Positions 10,935 through 22,241 of a stretch of 64,000 nucleotides of DNA are shown piece by piece; position 1 is the stretch's first letter, and the number at the start of each line of letters is the position of its first letter. Position numbers and translations under genes: made by a program. This DNA comes from Incurvaria masculella (taxonomy: Eukaryota > Arthropoda > Insecta > Lepidoptera > Incurvariidae): NCBI GenBank assembly GCA_946894095.1, contig OX335653.1, forward strand, positions 14,451,001 to 14,515,000, written 5' to 3'. The notes beneath the pieces were generated by a model. The model was not told the DNA's origin. It was given only the letters and a program-made list of their open reading frames with translations, and searched no databases.

Positions 10935-11663
10935 GCTGCACTCGGATCTGTCATATTTTATTATTATCCAGTTAAACAATCACATGTGTCCAAACGAAGC
11001 GAGCTGCTATTATTAATGGCAGCAAAATAGGTAGATAACATTTTATTCTCCAACTTAAAAGAAACGTGCTCCCCATAAATTACAGGGAGGACGAATTTTT
11101 GGTCCAAATATGCCTAAGAATACCTGGTTAAAACCTCTAATAACATCCTGTATATGATTATACGTACGAAATAGATCCTTGATTAGATATCCGGCGTGGC
11201 TTTTGTTTTTTCCTTTAACCTTTGTTTTGATAAGTGACTGTTTCTAAACTACAATTGATTCTATTTAATAACCAACTTTCACTAAATTTACGTTTTGAAT
11301 TTACATTAAATAAATGTCTCCTCTGCGGATCAGTAAACGGGTTTGCTTGACTCGAATATTCTGCTAAAACTTTTTTCCGTTTTCCACTCAAGCGCTAATT
11401 AAATCTAAGCGGCGAAATTAATCCAAACGGCAGCTGACAGCCATCTCTTAGCGGGTACTGGGCTTTTTGTGTTGCTTCATGATAAAATTGTTATCAGTTC
11501 TAACTTCAGAAGGTCACACAGGAAATATACAGTAACATCACTCACTGTCGTAACTTTGAGAAATAACTCTTGAGGTCAAATTAACCAATAGACTTAGATG
11601 CTGTAGTTTGCTCACAAAAAAACAAAGAAATGTATCAAATAGACATAAAACAACCTTCTATAT
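10935..11663. other. No recognised feature
   Basis: AT-rich, no repeat matches within the window and no coding signal. Confidence 0.4.
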
Positions 11664-12062
11664 GTCGTAGCTCAGGGGCGCATAGAACTGCCTTCCATGC
11701 CAGAGGGCATAGGTTAAAATCCCCGCCCATTCATGAACCACTTTATTTCTCTTTCTGTGTTGGATAAGTACATTTCGTTACGAATTCGAGTTGTATCATG
11801 GTTCCGAATCCACTTAAAACTGTTCTTCCCCTTTCCATACTAGGTGGTGGGGTTAAGCCTGCCACGGTTGGTACCATCGAATTGGATGAAAAGATGGTCG
11901 ACACGGCAAGGAACAATTGTTTTCCATCCAGTCCAACGTTGCCGCGCTGATAAAAGGTAGATCCTGGCATGGCATCTGATTCCTTCGGAAATGCGGTGTG
12001 ATGTGACAATATCACAGTGGGTCGGCTATTAGCCATCGATCTCCAGTCATACATAAAAAAAA
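11664..12062 (+). mobile_element. tRNA-headed SINE, near full length
   Basis: Head GTCGTAGCTCAGGGGCGC with B-box region ATAGGTTAAAATCCCC, then TTGGATAAGTACATTTCG and the full body, ending CCAGTCATACATAAAAAA. The B box is damaged (GGTTAAAATCC), so this copy is probably silent. Confidence 0.8.
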
Positions 12063-12080
12063 TGAGCATCCAGGAGAGAC

Positions 12081-12325
12081 ATTCACGGGAACGTAACGCA
12101 ATATTGAGTCATTCACGCTTGCTGCGTATTTTGCGCTACCGATTGGTATTTTACAAACTGACCAATCCGGATGCGACACTGCTAACGCAAAGTAGCGTAA
12201 CCGTCGGCAGACGCTTGCTAGAGCTGTCATCTGTCACTCGTGAATAGCACTTTGCGAATTTAACGCCAACTTGCGCCAGCGTTTGCGTTAGCGTCTGCTT
12301 TATTGACGCAAATAGTCCGTGAATG
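12081..12325. mobile_element. Possible MITE with CATTCACGG ends
   Basis: CATTCACGGGAACGTAACGC at the left is answered by GACGCAAATAGTCCGTGAATG at the right. Inside are an inverted GCAGACGC / GCGTCTGC pair and several ACGCAA/TTGCG words. It lies just downstream of a SINE tail. I could not find a clear target duplication, so the class is open. Confidence 0.45.
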
Positions 12326-12343
12326 CAGGGATGGCGAGAAGGT

Positions 12344-12741
12344 GGAAAAACCGGCCAAGTGCGAGTCGGAGTCGCACACGAAGGGTTCGCACATCGTACA
12401 AGATTTAACACAAAAAATCTCATTTTTTGTATGGGCCCCCCCTTTAATTTGTATTATTTTAATTTGACCTATTTGTTGTTATAGCGGCAAAATCAATACA
12501 CACTCTGTGATAATTTCAGCTGCCTACCTATTACGGTTCATGAGATACAGCCTTGTGTCAGACGGACGGACGGACGGACGGACGGACGGACGGACGGACG
12601 GACGGACAGCAGAGGCTTAGTAATAGGGTTGCGTTGGCACCCTTTGGGTACGGAACGATCGAACGGACGGACGGACGGACGGACAGCGGAGGTTTAGTAA
12701 TAGGGTTGCGTTGGCACCCTTTGGGTACGGAACCCTAAAAA
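12344..12741. mobile_element. GACG-microsatellite element with duplicated end
   Basis: Antisense to the copy at 9.1 kb: CCGGCCAAGTGCGAGTCGG through (GACG)n to GGGTACGGAACCCTAAAAA. The last part is duplicated: a second (GACG)n block (about 12662-12685) and a second copy of TTAGTAATAGGGTTGCG and CACCCTTTGGGTACGGAAC follow the first, probably from slippage or unequal exchange at the microsatellite. Confidence 0.8.
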
Positions 12742-12815
12742 GGAAGAAGAGTGCAGGCCAGTTAGTCCTAACAAGAGTGGCTAGATCGCGTCGAAACATT
12801 TGGCCGATTCTAAGG

Positions 12816-13056
12816 CTTATTCTCTTGGTGACGATTTTTCAATCATCAGATAGTGCTTATCGGTCCGATAGTACATATTTACATTTCAAAAGACGGATAG
12901 TCATTACCGGAGAATTATATCTTTTGTCACTATTTTCTGCCTATAATTTTAGTGTAATAATATTGACTTACTATAACGGATGGATAAGCATATACGTAAA
13001 TAGATCCGCCGATCAGACTGTTTATCAAACCATTGAAAAATCAGCCCTAATTATAA
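12816..13056. mobile_element. MITE with GATTTTTCAAT ends, copy 1
   Basis: CGATTTTTCAATCATCAGAT at the left and TTTATCAAACCATTGAAAAA at the right form inverted ends. The interior CGGATGGATAAGCATATACG is shared with the copy at 46.9-47.1 kb. Non-coding. Confidence 0.65.
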
Positions 13057-13290
13057 TAAATCAATAACTTTAAAATTTCATATCTCGTGAAGAAGATGAT
13101 AATTTTTTTTTTTAATACCTTGTATTAAATCGTGAATTGCGCGCTCCGTAATAAATGGCTGATAACAAGGCGCTTGCAGAAGGCAAGACGAATAATAAGT
13201 TTGTTGGAGTAAGCGTGTTTGAATTAATGGAACAAGGCACGGAGGGGACTCAATCGCATACTTTTGATTCACGTATGATTCGGATTCTTA

Positions 13291-13448
13291 GCCTCGATTG
13301 GACGAAGAGACTGCTGAGTTAATCAATGTTTAAACACATCACTTTTAGTGAACCACATGGAGTTCCTTCAATACTGTCCATAAAAGTGACCTGTTTAGTC
13401 ATACGTTGACGTTGATTTTGATTGTTTGCCCTTTCGTGCAATCGGCCC
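13291..13448. mobile_element. PIF/Harbinger-like MITE, copy 2 (diverged)
   Basis: GCCTCGATTGGACGAAG and CTTTCGTGCAATCGGCCC ends with TTA on both sides (13288-13290, 13449-13451). The interior follows copies at 5.9 and 19.9 kb (GAGTTAATCAATG, TTGACGTTGATTTTGATT). Confidence 0.8.
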
Positions 13449-13504
13449 TTAGTGCTTAAAGCCGTTTAGGCGCAGGTAGTTATTGTTTTAAAACTATTTT
13501 ATTT

Positions 13505-13562
13505 GGACATGGGTGACTAACACCACGCCACCCGATTGATATTAATTAGCCCAACACACCGG
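13505..13562 (-). mobile_element. SINE tail fragment
   Basis: Antisense tail only: GGACATGGGTGACTAACACC and TTAGCCCAACACACC. Confidence 0.5.
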
Positions 13563-13814
13563 ATTTCCGCGTGCAGCCCAGTTTTTATTGATCACGTAAT
13601 ATGTTTTCTTGTTTTATATCGCATCAGTGTCATTGCATCGATATGTTGGCATACCACGGCTGAAGTAAAGCATCTCTGGTTAATGTTATACATAGTTGCG
13701 GTTATTATAGATCTATCTTCTTTCTTCTTTAGTCGAAAATAAGGACGGATATATAATAACCTTAACTGTACCAATAACCAGAGGTGGTGCACTCCAGCAT
13801 AAGGCACGCACAGA

Positions 13815-14113
13815 TAAAAAACCGGCCAAGTGCGAGTCGGACTCGCACACGAAGGGTTCCGTACCATCATACAAGATTTGACCCAAATAAATCACGTTTC
13901 TCGTATGGTGGCCCCATTTTATTTTGATATTTTTTTATTTATACTATATGTCGTTATAGCGGTAATAGGAATACACACTCTCTGATCATTTCAACTGTCT
14001 ATCTATTACGGTTCATGAGATACAGCCCTGTGACAGGACGGACGGACAGACGGGCAGCGGATGCTTATTAATAGGGTTTCATTTGCCACCCTTTGGGTAA
14101 GGATCCCTAAAAA
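13815..14113. mobile_element. GACG-microsatellite element, short array
   Basis: AAAACCGGCCAAGTGCGAG to GGGTAAGGATCCCTAAAAA, with only a short and mutated (GACG) run near 14037-14060. Older than the 12.3-kb copy judging by substitutions in the conserved ends. Confidence 0.75.
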
Positions 14114-15429
14114 TTGACGGCAGATGATGGAAAAAAAACCAGATTGTTAAGAAATTAATTTCTGTCGTACAGCTTTGTTATACCAAGAAAAGTAAAAGCT
14201 TTCCAACAATGTACTTTCAAAAAAATCTTGAAAATATATGTTTATCTTTCCGAAAACCACACAGAGCTGTAACTGAACTGAAAACTATCTCAATCTTCGC
14301 CATTCTGCCTCGTATTAGATATAACAGTAATGAGATTGCATGCAGCTCTGATAGGAGAAAGCGTACGCGTACGAAGCCGGAAGTTTGTTGTACCGAGTAA
14401 GACCTTCGAGAAGTTCCTTGAACTCCGGTAGCATCTAATCAAACCACCTAATGATACACATATAGCATAGCAGTACAAATACCCGGTACTTCGTTGAGAC
14501 TTCTGAGACTTGAACAGTTTTTGTGCCTGCCGTTAAAATAAAAGTGCAACTTTTTTCCTTCGGGCTTAACATTTGGGTACATTATATAAAATACATTTAA
14601 AAAAAAGATTCCGACGAATTGAGAACCTCCTCCTTTTTTTTGAAGTCGACTTTATTGTCTGAGAAGTTTGGCATCATGCGGTACGATAACATCTTAGAGA
14701 AGATTCAAAGATCTGATAAAATAATTCACGCATCTTCTAAAGTATAATGCTATACACCTCAATGTTCTGTGCTATACACGCTCCGATTGCAGATGCTGAC
14801 TAGTTCTGTAGTACTATTGCACCTAATCGTCATAAGTTACCCACCTACCGTTTCAAGGAAATGGCGTGATTGTATGATAGGTTAAATCCAATAGATAATG
14901 ACCTTGTGACTCGATGATTACAAAAATAACTCGATTCTCGGATCACACTTTACGCGAGTAGCTTAGTAGGTCTATTCTTGGAATTCCGCGCCCAGAAATA
15001 ATACATCTTTCAGCCGAGAAAATCGCTTTCACAGCGATTTCGTCGTCGGAAAGATTCCGGATCATTTTAACGTTTCAAGGTTCTCCGTCGATACAATCGC
15101 CTTGACAACCGCTACAAAAGCTTTTGCCTGAACTGAAATGAACTCGACTGAAAGTTGCCTGATTCCTGATCACGGAATTCTAAGAATATCTAATGTTCTG
15201 CGTCCCTGATATACAAAAATGTTGTGAGGGTATTTTTATATAGGCACACAACTTAAATTAAATTATATTTGTAGGTTTTTTTTACCAGGACTGCATGAAA
15301 TGGGCGGCGGTTGTTGTTGATTATTGTTTGGATCGATAGGATCTGCTCTTCAGCGGATGATCTTTCATTATCCCAATGCCTAACAAATCTCAAATATATT
15401 AGTCTGATTTTCTCGTTCTCATAACAGTA
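14114..15429. other. Unassigned 1.3 kb with one hairpin
   Basis: Overlapping 62-63-codon frames near 14.2-14.5 kb show no domain. A short block CCTGATTCCTGATCACGG at about 15158 recurs near 19.57 kb. See also the hairpin at 15003-15055. Confidence 0.4.
15003..15055. repeat. Imperfect long hairpin
   Basis: Inner arms AAATCGCT and AGCGATTT surround TTCAC; outer arms ATCTTTC and GAAAGAT continue the fold with a few mismatches. Total pairing is about 20 bp per arm. Could be a foldback remnant or a small-RNA-type hairpin. Confidence 0.6.
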
Positions 15430-15437
15430 GTCTTCTC

Positions 15438-16077
15438 GAGTCGTATTCACTACGTATAATATTCACAACGTATAATAGTATTTTTTTCCAAAAAATTAAA
15501 ACCATGCATATCGTATAATATTCACAACGTATAATGTTATACGTTGTGCATGAGTTTAAAAATAAAATAAACTCTGCATCATGCAGAACGTATAATAGTC
15601 ACAACGTATAATATTCCTAACATGAATTCACAAAAAAAGAAAACCATGCAGAACGTATAATATGCCAAGAAGCACTGCATAAAGCGCCCTAACAACGATA
15701 CATTTAAGGCTGAAATTGCTACGAATCGATATCTGTTGAAGAGTAACAATTTGCTACAACGCTAATTGAGACGGTCGAAAAGTCGCGTGCGAGTATAATC
15801 TTTAATCTTATATCGATAAGGGCGCTTATCGTATGAAATATTTTAGGATTATATGATATGCATGGTTTTCTTTTTTTGTTAAATAAAGATCATAACATTA
15901 TACGTTGTGACTATTATACGTTATGCATGGAGAAATAAGTAATTTAATTTTTTGGACTTCTTCATGCACTACGTATAAGATTATACGATGTGCCGATTAT
16001 ACGTTGTGCATGGTTTTAAAATTTTGTTAAAATATGACATTATACGATCTGCATATTATACGTTATGCCGTTCCCCC
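15438..16077 (-). mobile_element. 8-bp-TSD element, copy 3 (ACGTATAAT family)
   Basis: GAGTCGTATTCACTACG to ATGCCGTTCCCCC with a perfect 8-bp duplication GTCTTCTC (15430-15437 and 16078-16085). Very close to copy 2; the core around 15690-15840 differs by a few substitutions and small indels. Confidence 0.87.
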
Positions 16078-16107
16078 GTCTTCTCTTAGAATTCAGCATT
16101 AGCAGCG

Positions 16108-16151
16108 ATACAGTCAGTCAGTCAGTGTGTTTGCGTCCACTGCTGGACATA
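16108..16151 (-). mobile_element. RTE-type LINE 3' tip
   Basis: CAGTCAGTCAGTCAG followed by GTTTGCGTCCACTGC and TGGACATA. The same tetranucleotide tail and GTTTGCGTCCACTGC block ends the LINE remnant at 29.5 kb, so this is an extreme 5' truncation of that LINE type. It starts about 30 bp from the 8-bp-TSD element. Confidence 0.6.
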
Positions 16152-16493
16152 CAATTTAATTTAGCGATACATTAGCATTCAACTTTTGGTTTACTTCAAA
16201 GCAAATACGAACGTAAAACTTCACCTTCCCTTGTTATCTCGATATTTCATGAAACGTGATGTATGTATGTCGTAATGACTTATGCGACAAATCTTTGAAT
16301 TCCGAATGTAATTCATTTATGTAGGAGCTTAGAATTATTTGTATGGGTCGCACGCAGACTCACGCTCGCGCAGTTCGTCTGTTCGTCGTTTTGTATGAAT
16401 GTCTCGCGAAATTGATGGACCGTCATAGTATTGGTGGAACGAATAACGTACCTATTTCCTGGAAATACCTGAGAGCAATCATAACCGGAAAGG
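16152..16493. other. No recognised feature
   Basis: Unique sequence between the LINE tip and a SINE; no structure seen. Confidence 0.4.
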
Positions 16494-16880
16494 TAGTAGC
16501 CTAGTGGCGCGGGGATTAAACTAGCATACCAGAGGTCTGGGTTTAAATCCTCGCCCCGTTTATGCACCACTTTCTTTTTAATTCTGAATTAGATACGAAT
16601 GCGTGCTACTCCATGGCTGGAATCCATGTAAAACTGTAGGTCCCCTTCCCCTACTAGATGGTAGGGTTTAAGCCCGCCTGGGTTGGTACCATCGCATTGG
16701 ATGAAAAGATGGTCGAAGCTGCAATTAAAAATTGTCCGTGTTTTCCATCCAGTTCAATTAAGCAGTGCTAGGGAAGGTCCTGGCATGGCACCCAATTCCT
16801 TCGGGAATGTAGTGTTTTGCGCTAATATCATAACGGTAGTTGTGTGGTATTAGCCATCCATGATTTTTGCATAAAAAAAA
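16494..16880 (+). mobile_element. tRNA-headed SINE, near full length
   Basis: Head GTAGCCTAGTGGCGCGGGG (A box) and GGTCTGGGTTTAAATCC (B box), then the full body including GGGTTGGTACCATCGCATTG and the end TGATTTTTGCATAAAAAAAA. The head differs from the copy at 1.4 kb, so at least two tRNA-head subtypes exist. Confidence 0.85.
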
Positions 16881-17285
16881 GTTTCAAGCAAGACAAAATT
16901 CGGCTCATTCTTATTTCTAGGCACTATGCGATCTTAACTTAATTTTGCTACCTGAGACTAAGTTGAGTAACATGAAATTTATAGAATAGAGTAAAAGTAC
17001 ACGCCTGCAACGTACATAAAACTCGTGACCTGTAAGCGACTGCACCAATAAACTGCCGACGCAACGGGTGCATTAACTTTACCGTTATTCGTTGCGAAAT
17101 GCGTGCAAATGCGCCGCCGCCGGACGACTGCACTTTTCGACATCGCACGGACGCGCACCGGCAGGGGCCATTGTGGCCGGATCGAACCACAGAGCTGGCA
17201 ATTGGCTAGAATGCCCCTCGCTACACTACAGCGCTCTCGGCACCGCCTTAAAGTGGACTCTCCTCATTCAAAATTAGGTTAACCG
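16881..17285. other. Unassigned, with GC-rich patch
   Basis: About 17040-17240 is GC-rich with many CpGs (GCGCCGCCGCCGG, GGACGCGCACCGG). Short open frames on both strands (61 and 80 codons) follow from this composition. No homolog recognised. Confidence 0.4.
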
Positions 17286-17870
17286 TTGCCCCAATTTATT
17301 TGATATTTCGTATCAACAAATCGTATTCCGTATCGTGAGTCAACAAATATCTATGTGTGAACTTTTTTGTTAAAAAGAAAAAAAATGAGTTAAATGACAA
17401 GGCAAATCTTAGAGGATAAAGAGGTGATCGAGTTCCAACAATGACTGATGCCTGATTCCTCAGAAAAATAACAAAAAAAGTTTCTGAAATTTTGCACATG
17501 ACCAACCGATAGCTACGTCCATAATGTTTGATTTTGTTGATAACTTAACTTATATCCATTATATACGCCCTTAAACATTTACATATAAATCTTAAGAAGC
17601 TAGATCAATCAAGAAAAAACCGCAACCAAAAGCGAGTTAGTTGATTTATATAATGTGCAAAATTTCAGCGAAATAATATATTTCTTTATTTTACTGGGAA
17701 AACAGGCACGAGCCATTTCATGAAGCTCGAACACCTCATTATCCTCTTAATACATGTTTAATTTTCTCTGTGGTTTGTCGAGGAAACAAAAACGTGTAGA
17801 TAGACATATTTATTGCCTTATGATGATATATGAAGACACCAAATATAAAGAAGGTGCTTTTCTGGACCAT
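17285..17870. mobile_element. Decayed foldback related to the 22.6-kb element
   Basis: The right arm TTTTCTCTGTGGTTTG with later CAAAAACGTGTAGATAGACA matches the right arm of the copies at 22.7 and 31.1 kb. The left arm (about 17290-17350, TATTTGATATTTCGTAT then CAACAAATATCT) is the diverged inverted partner. The interior is longer than in those copies. Confidence 0.45.
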
Positions 17871-18068
17871 CTAAGGATAGGCAGGTCTTCTGCAACTCAG
17901 GAGTTGGTGCAGGCATAGGCAACTCTAGCCTATTAGTGATTCTGTGGATTGCACGGACGTGCCTGAGTTCCCGCCAAAACGACAGCGACCGGCGACGTCT
18001 AGCTTGGTGTTATCGATTACTAGTTCAGCCTTACATCTGCGTGGCGAATGGTTATTGTTGTAGACCCT

Positions 18069-18348
18069 CTTTCTAAGTTGGATAAGTGCATTTAGTCACG
18101 AGTACGAGCTGTTCCATGAATACGAATCCATGCAAAGCTTCCCTTTCTATGTGGCAGGGTTAAACCCGACGGGTCGTTACCATCGCATTGTATGAAACGA
18201 TGGTTGAGGCTGCAATCAACAATTGTCCGTGTTTTTAGTTCAGCTCAATGTAGTCCTGAAAATAAAGAGAAAATCCTGGCATTCGGTGTATTGGTCTCGT
18301 AACACGACGGATTGTGTGGGGTATTAGCCATTCACGTTCAAATAAATA
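18069..18348 (+). mobile_element. SINE, head missing
   Basis: Starts at CTTTCTAAGTTGGATAAG and runs through the body to TTAGCCATTCACG; it lacks the tRNA-like head. A second SINE head begins only a few bases after it. Confidence 0.7.
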
Positions 18349-18355
18349 CAACGAG

Positions 18356-18512
18356 ACAGCTCGTAGTGTAGGGGCTATCGGACTTGCTTTTCATGCGAGA
18401 GGTTATGGGTTCAAATCCTCGCCCCGGTCATGTACAGGTTTCTTTCTCTTTCTGAGTTAGGTAAGTGAATTTCGTTATGAAATCGAGCTGCTCCATGGTT
18501 CGACTCTCGTAC
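18356..18512 (+). mobile_element. tRNA-headed SINE, 3'-truncated
   Basis: ACAGCTCGTAGTGTAGGGGC (A box) and GAGGTTATGGGTTCAAATCC (B box, intact), then GAGTTAGGTAAGTGAATTTC. It stops at about CGACTCTCGTACG, before the body. The Pol III boxes look intact. Confidence 0.7.
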
Positions 18513-18610
18513 GCAATCCACAATAAGCTGTTAATTTTATTATACGGCCTTTGTAGTTTCTCTAAAATTATTATGAATAAAAAGATATTTACATTTCCTG
18601 TGTTTTTAGA

Positions 18611-19015
18611 TTTTTTTATGCGACCTGACATGGATGGCTAATACGACACAACTACCGTTATAAAATTAGCCCAATACACCACATTCCCGAAGGAATTTGG
18701 TGCCATTCCAGGACCTTCCCTTTATGAGCACGGCTACATTGAACTGGATGGAAAACACGGACAATTTTTCATTGCCGCTTCGACCATCTTTTCATCCAAT
18801 GCGATGGTACCAACCCGGGCGGGCTTAAACCCTACCACCTAGTAGGGGAAGGGGACCTACAGTTTTACATGGATTCCGGACCATGGAGCAGCTGGCATTA
18901 GTGACGAAACGCACTTATCGAACTCGGAAAGAGAAAGACAGTGGTGCATGTCGGTATAGAACCCAGGCCTCTGGTACGCTAGGCCAGTCCCCGCGCCACT
19001 AGGCTACGAGCCGCT
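18611..19015 (-). mobile_element. tRNA-headed SINE, full length
   Basis: Antisense: A-tail complement TTTTTTTATGCGACCTGAC to GCGCCACTAGGCTACGAGCC. All modules are present: tail, body, GGTACCAACCCGGGCGGGC, head. One of the best copies for building a consensus. Confidence 0.88.
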
Positions 19016-19737
19016 CAAAAAAGTAGAGACAATACCTTGATCAATCTAAAAAAAATAAACTAAGCCAAAACATTAATTTGCTTCTGTCACATAAATGCCT
19101 GTGCATTAAATGGGACTATTGTGATGTTTGCATATACTTATAATAATATTAAAAAACTTTACTTTTCACACGAACGCATAAGTGTGAATAGAATAAATGA
19201 ATAATTTTGTAAGTGATATTTCTATGTCACGGCTTTGGAAATATTCCCGACACAGATATTAGGAAAAACCACAAAAATACCAAAAACTCTTGCCCCACGA
19301 GCCGCGCGTTGCCGACAAGATAGACGAAACTACAAAGTGGTTGTGTTTGCGGACAACTCAGCGCTCTCACACCCGTCCAACTTTATGCAACAATTGAAAG
19401 CAAACAAAATAAAGAAAATCGTGTTCTTCATTGAATTACGAAACTATGCGCACCTCCGAATTCGCGAAATCAATTCTCGATATTTCGATAAAGCTAGGGC
19501 ACAATTCATGTGACTCGAATGCTCGCAATGGACGGAAAAAAAATCTGTTGCTGCATGTTTATGTATTTGTCTGTGGATACCTGATTCCTGATTACGGAAT
19601 TCCAGGAATAGGCCTGCAGGCTTATTGCACATAATTGTCCTATCGATTTACACTGCTCGACACAGTAGAGTTTAGTGCCATCGTTTTCAAAGACATATTC
19701 CGATTTGTATTTATAATATTGCACCACTCGGTCAAAA
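19016..19737. other. Unassigned 0.7 kb
   Basis: A 92-codon plus-strand frame (19235-19513) is Lys/Arg-rich but matches no family I know and lacks flanking splice or 3'-end signals. CCTGATTCCTGATTACGG near 19576 recurs at about 15158. Confidence 0.4.
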
Positions 19738-19905
19738 AGGCCGTGGTCCATCCCGCTCATCTCCCCATACAAAAGGGGAAAGAAGATCACGTCCATATTT
19801 ATAGTCAGAGATCTAAAATTTTGCTCAAAATAGCTTTATTTGATCGAACTAGATGTCTGATGACCATTGGCATTGTAAAATTGTGTTTGGTTTCTAAGTT
19901 ATAGA
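19738..19905. mobile_element. TTAA MITE (GGTGGCCCAACC family), left fragment
   Basis: GGTCCATCCCGCTCATC to GTGTTTGGTTTCTAAGTTATA matches the left third of the 34.4-kb element, including GACCATTGGCATTGTAAAAT. The right two thirds are absent. Confidence 0.7.
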
Positions 19906-19933
19906 CTCAGACCAACTGACCTAAGATTACTTA

Positions 19934-20092
19934 GCCCCGGTTGCACGAAGAGACGGCCGAGTTAATCAATGATCAAACACGTCGTTTTTAGTGATCCGCA
20001 TAGAGTTCCTTCCATACTGTCCACACAAATAGACGTGTTTGATCATACTTTGACGTTGATTTTGATTTTTTGTACGTTCGTGCACTCGGCCC
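19934..20092. mobile_element. PIF/Harbinger-like MITE, copy 3
   Basis: GCCCCGGTTGCACGAAG and GTTCGTGCACTCGGCCC ends with TTA on both sides (19931-19933, 20093-20095). Interior pair CAAACACGTCGTT / AGACGTGTTTGATCATAC. Confidence 0.82.
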
Positions 20093-20095
20093 TTA

Positions 20096-20737
20096 GACTC
20101 GCCTAACCTGACCTAACCCACCCATCATTGGCGTGCGCTCTAATTGGCCCAACGCTTGGATTATATTTCAAAACCACGAGTGAATAAGCGGGCGGTGATA
20201 AATAATCCACGCGAGTAGGAGAATAATGTACCCTGTCTTTACTTATTTGTTCTTGTATAACCCTAAGACACTCAGTGAGCAAATTAAAATATGTTTCTAC
20301 GCGTATGCTTGATTTCAGTAATTATCCTGCCAACCGAAATTCTGCTACAATCTATTTTCAGACGAATTTATTCCAGCAGCCAATTTTATAAATGTTCAAC
20401 TTTGCATGTCTTTCGCAAGCTTGGGTTCAAATTGAGCCAACTGAAAGTGAAATCAAAAACTTTTTCGAGCGAGAAACTTATTCTCACGAGTAAGCCTACA
20501 CATATGCGAAACATGTACGAATACTTTCGGTCGTGATTCGAAATCCTGAGAAGTTCGTTGGTTATAAATGAATTGGGCTCATGGAATATATGTGGCTATG
20601 GGACCGGATAAGGACACGGGAGAGGGGAGTGTGTGTGTTTGCATACGGCCCATGAGGTCACGCGTGTCCGGTCACCTAAACTACCCGAAAGTGGGACAAA
20701 TTAGATCAGGAGCTCAGTGGCAAGTTTCCCACTCTTG
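20096..20737. other. No recognised feature
   Basis: An 81-codon frame (20291-20536) and a 93-codon frame (20568-20849, running into the hAT-like element) have no recognisable domain. CCTAACCTGACCTAACCC occurs near 20104. Confidence 0.4.
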
Positions 20738-20745
20738 GTCGGAAA

Positions 20746-22233
20746 CACGGAGGATAGAGGTAGAGAGGAGATGGTCTAAGCAAACTGGGTCTGTGTCCAC
20801 CAAGTGGGTCGTAAGTCACAGCCCACGTGATAAAGAATGCGTGGCTTAGCGACATTCGCGACATGGCGCTGGCGGTGTTAGGTTGTGGGACAATATTATG
20901 GTCTGCGGCGCAATTTTTGGCGAACAGTCGATTACACGATGAGATTTTGTGTAAAATGTTGCAAACATTACACAGGACAAAATAATCTAAAGTTTGTAGG
21001 TGGAATTACGTTTTATTTGTCAGTAAAACACCTCATATTTTATAATTTGAATCAATATTCGAGCATTGTATCGATGTATCGCTCTTGCTATGTGCCGATA
21101 GATGGCGCGAAATCATTTTCGTTTTACGGTAAGAAATGTTGATCTCATGATGCATATTTTAATGACATTTTTAAATTAAAATTATTTGAATCCGCGCGAA
21201 GGCATATTAAATTTCTAAGGTTTTTTTATAGAAAAAAACACTTAGTAAAATTTAAAAGGCGCCATCTAGTTGTAGTCTTGTAACCACTAAGAATTGCTCT
21301 CGGAATAGCTGCTACCAGAATATCGATTCTTCCGGTAGATGGATTTCGCAAAAATGGGCGGTGCATGACTTCACCATGAAGCGATTTTCCCCCCGCTTCC
21401 CCGCACAGTGTCACCAAAGATAATACTAATAATTACTTCGTAATAGATGGCCATCTCCATACAAACTGCAAGCCTTCCGCAGTTGCTTATGCCGGCAGCA
21501 ATAAAACTCCAGGTACGTCGAGAATGTTTACGCCAAATTAAGCTTATCGCTCTGCCCCGAAAGATGACATTCGCTTAACAGCTTCAAATTGTGCGGCTGT
21601 TCAGGGCTGACACTTGTTTTGCTATGACGAGCGCGCTGAGACAAGTTATTTAAATAGTTGAGTGCCACATTAAATTAATATTATGAGATGTGTTTTCATA
21701 AAAGAATATTAAGTTTATATTTCCATACATATTTATATCCTTATTTATTCTTGAAGTTACTTTTAGTATTTTTTATTAGTTACGAGCCCATCTGTCTGTA
21801 AGATAAATTAAGTACAATTTGTAATTTAGTGCATAAGGAGATACCTTACGGAGTATTTTATTCAACATAATTTTTATTTACAAATATTCCAGTTCATGGT
21901 AAAGAGCTTGAAGTCATGAAAAAAATATTATGGGTTGCAAACACAAAATATTTTTCTATTTCTTTTTTCGATTTTATGTTTCGCTTATTAAATTTTAGTG
22001 CCGTAAATATACTTAATCTAACATATATGCATCATTTGGGCTGTCGAATGCCGCCGTGTCGTCGTTGCCGCGCCGGGCGGCTGAGGTGCCAACCGCTGTT
22101 AATCATGTTACAGTGTTACTACGTTTTCGTAGGTAGACATCTCGTCGGCCACGCCCCCAGTGAGATCTGCCCCACGCTGCGATCCTCAGTAATATGAGTT
22201 AAAAACATCTCCTCTCTCCCTCTATCCTCCGTG
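20746..22233. mobile_element. hAT-like element, 1.49-kb copy
   Basis: Ends are inverted repeats CACGGAGGATAGAGG and CCTCTATCCTCCGTG. Flanks GTCGGAAA (20738-20745) and GACGGAAA (22234-22241) agree at 7 of 8 bases, as expected for an old 8-bp duplication. The left 0.67 kb is shared with the 659-bp copy at 38.3 kb (GGTCTAAGCAAACTGGG, GTCACAGCCCACGTGATA). The next 0.77 kb (about 21420-22185) is not in that copy. No transposase frame is visible. Confidence 0.8.
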
Positions 22234-22241
22234 GACGGAAA

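Noticed and set aside
12711..13067. 118-codon frame on the plus strand
   Set aside because: It consists of the GACG element end plus a GATTTTTCAAT MITE, both non-coding repeats.
18356..18430. Possible tRNA gene
   Set aside because: A and B boxes are good, but there is no acceptor-stem complement and the sequence continues into the SINE leader; it is a SINE head.
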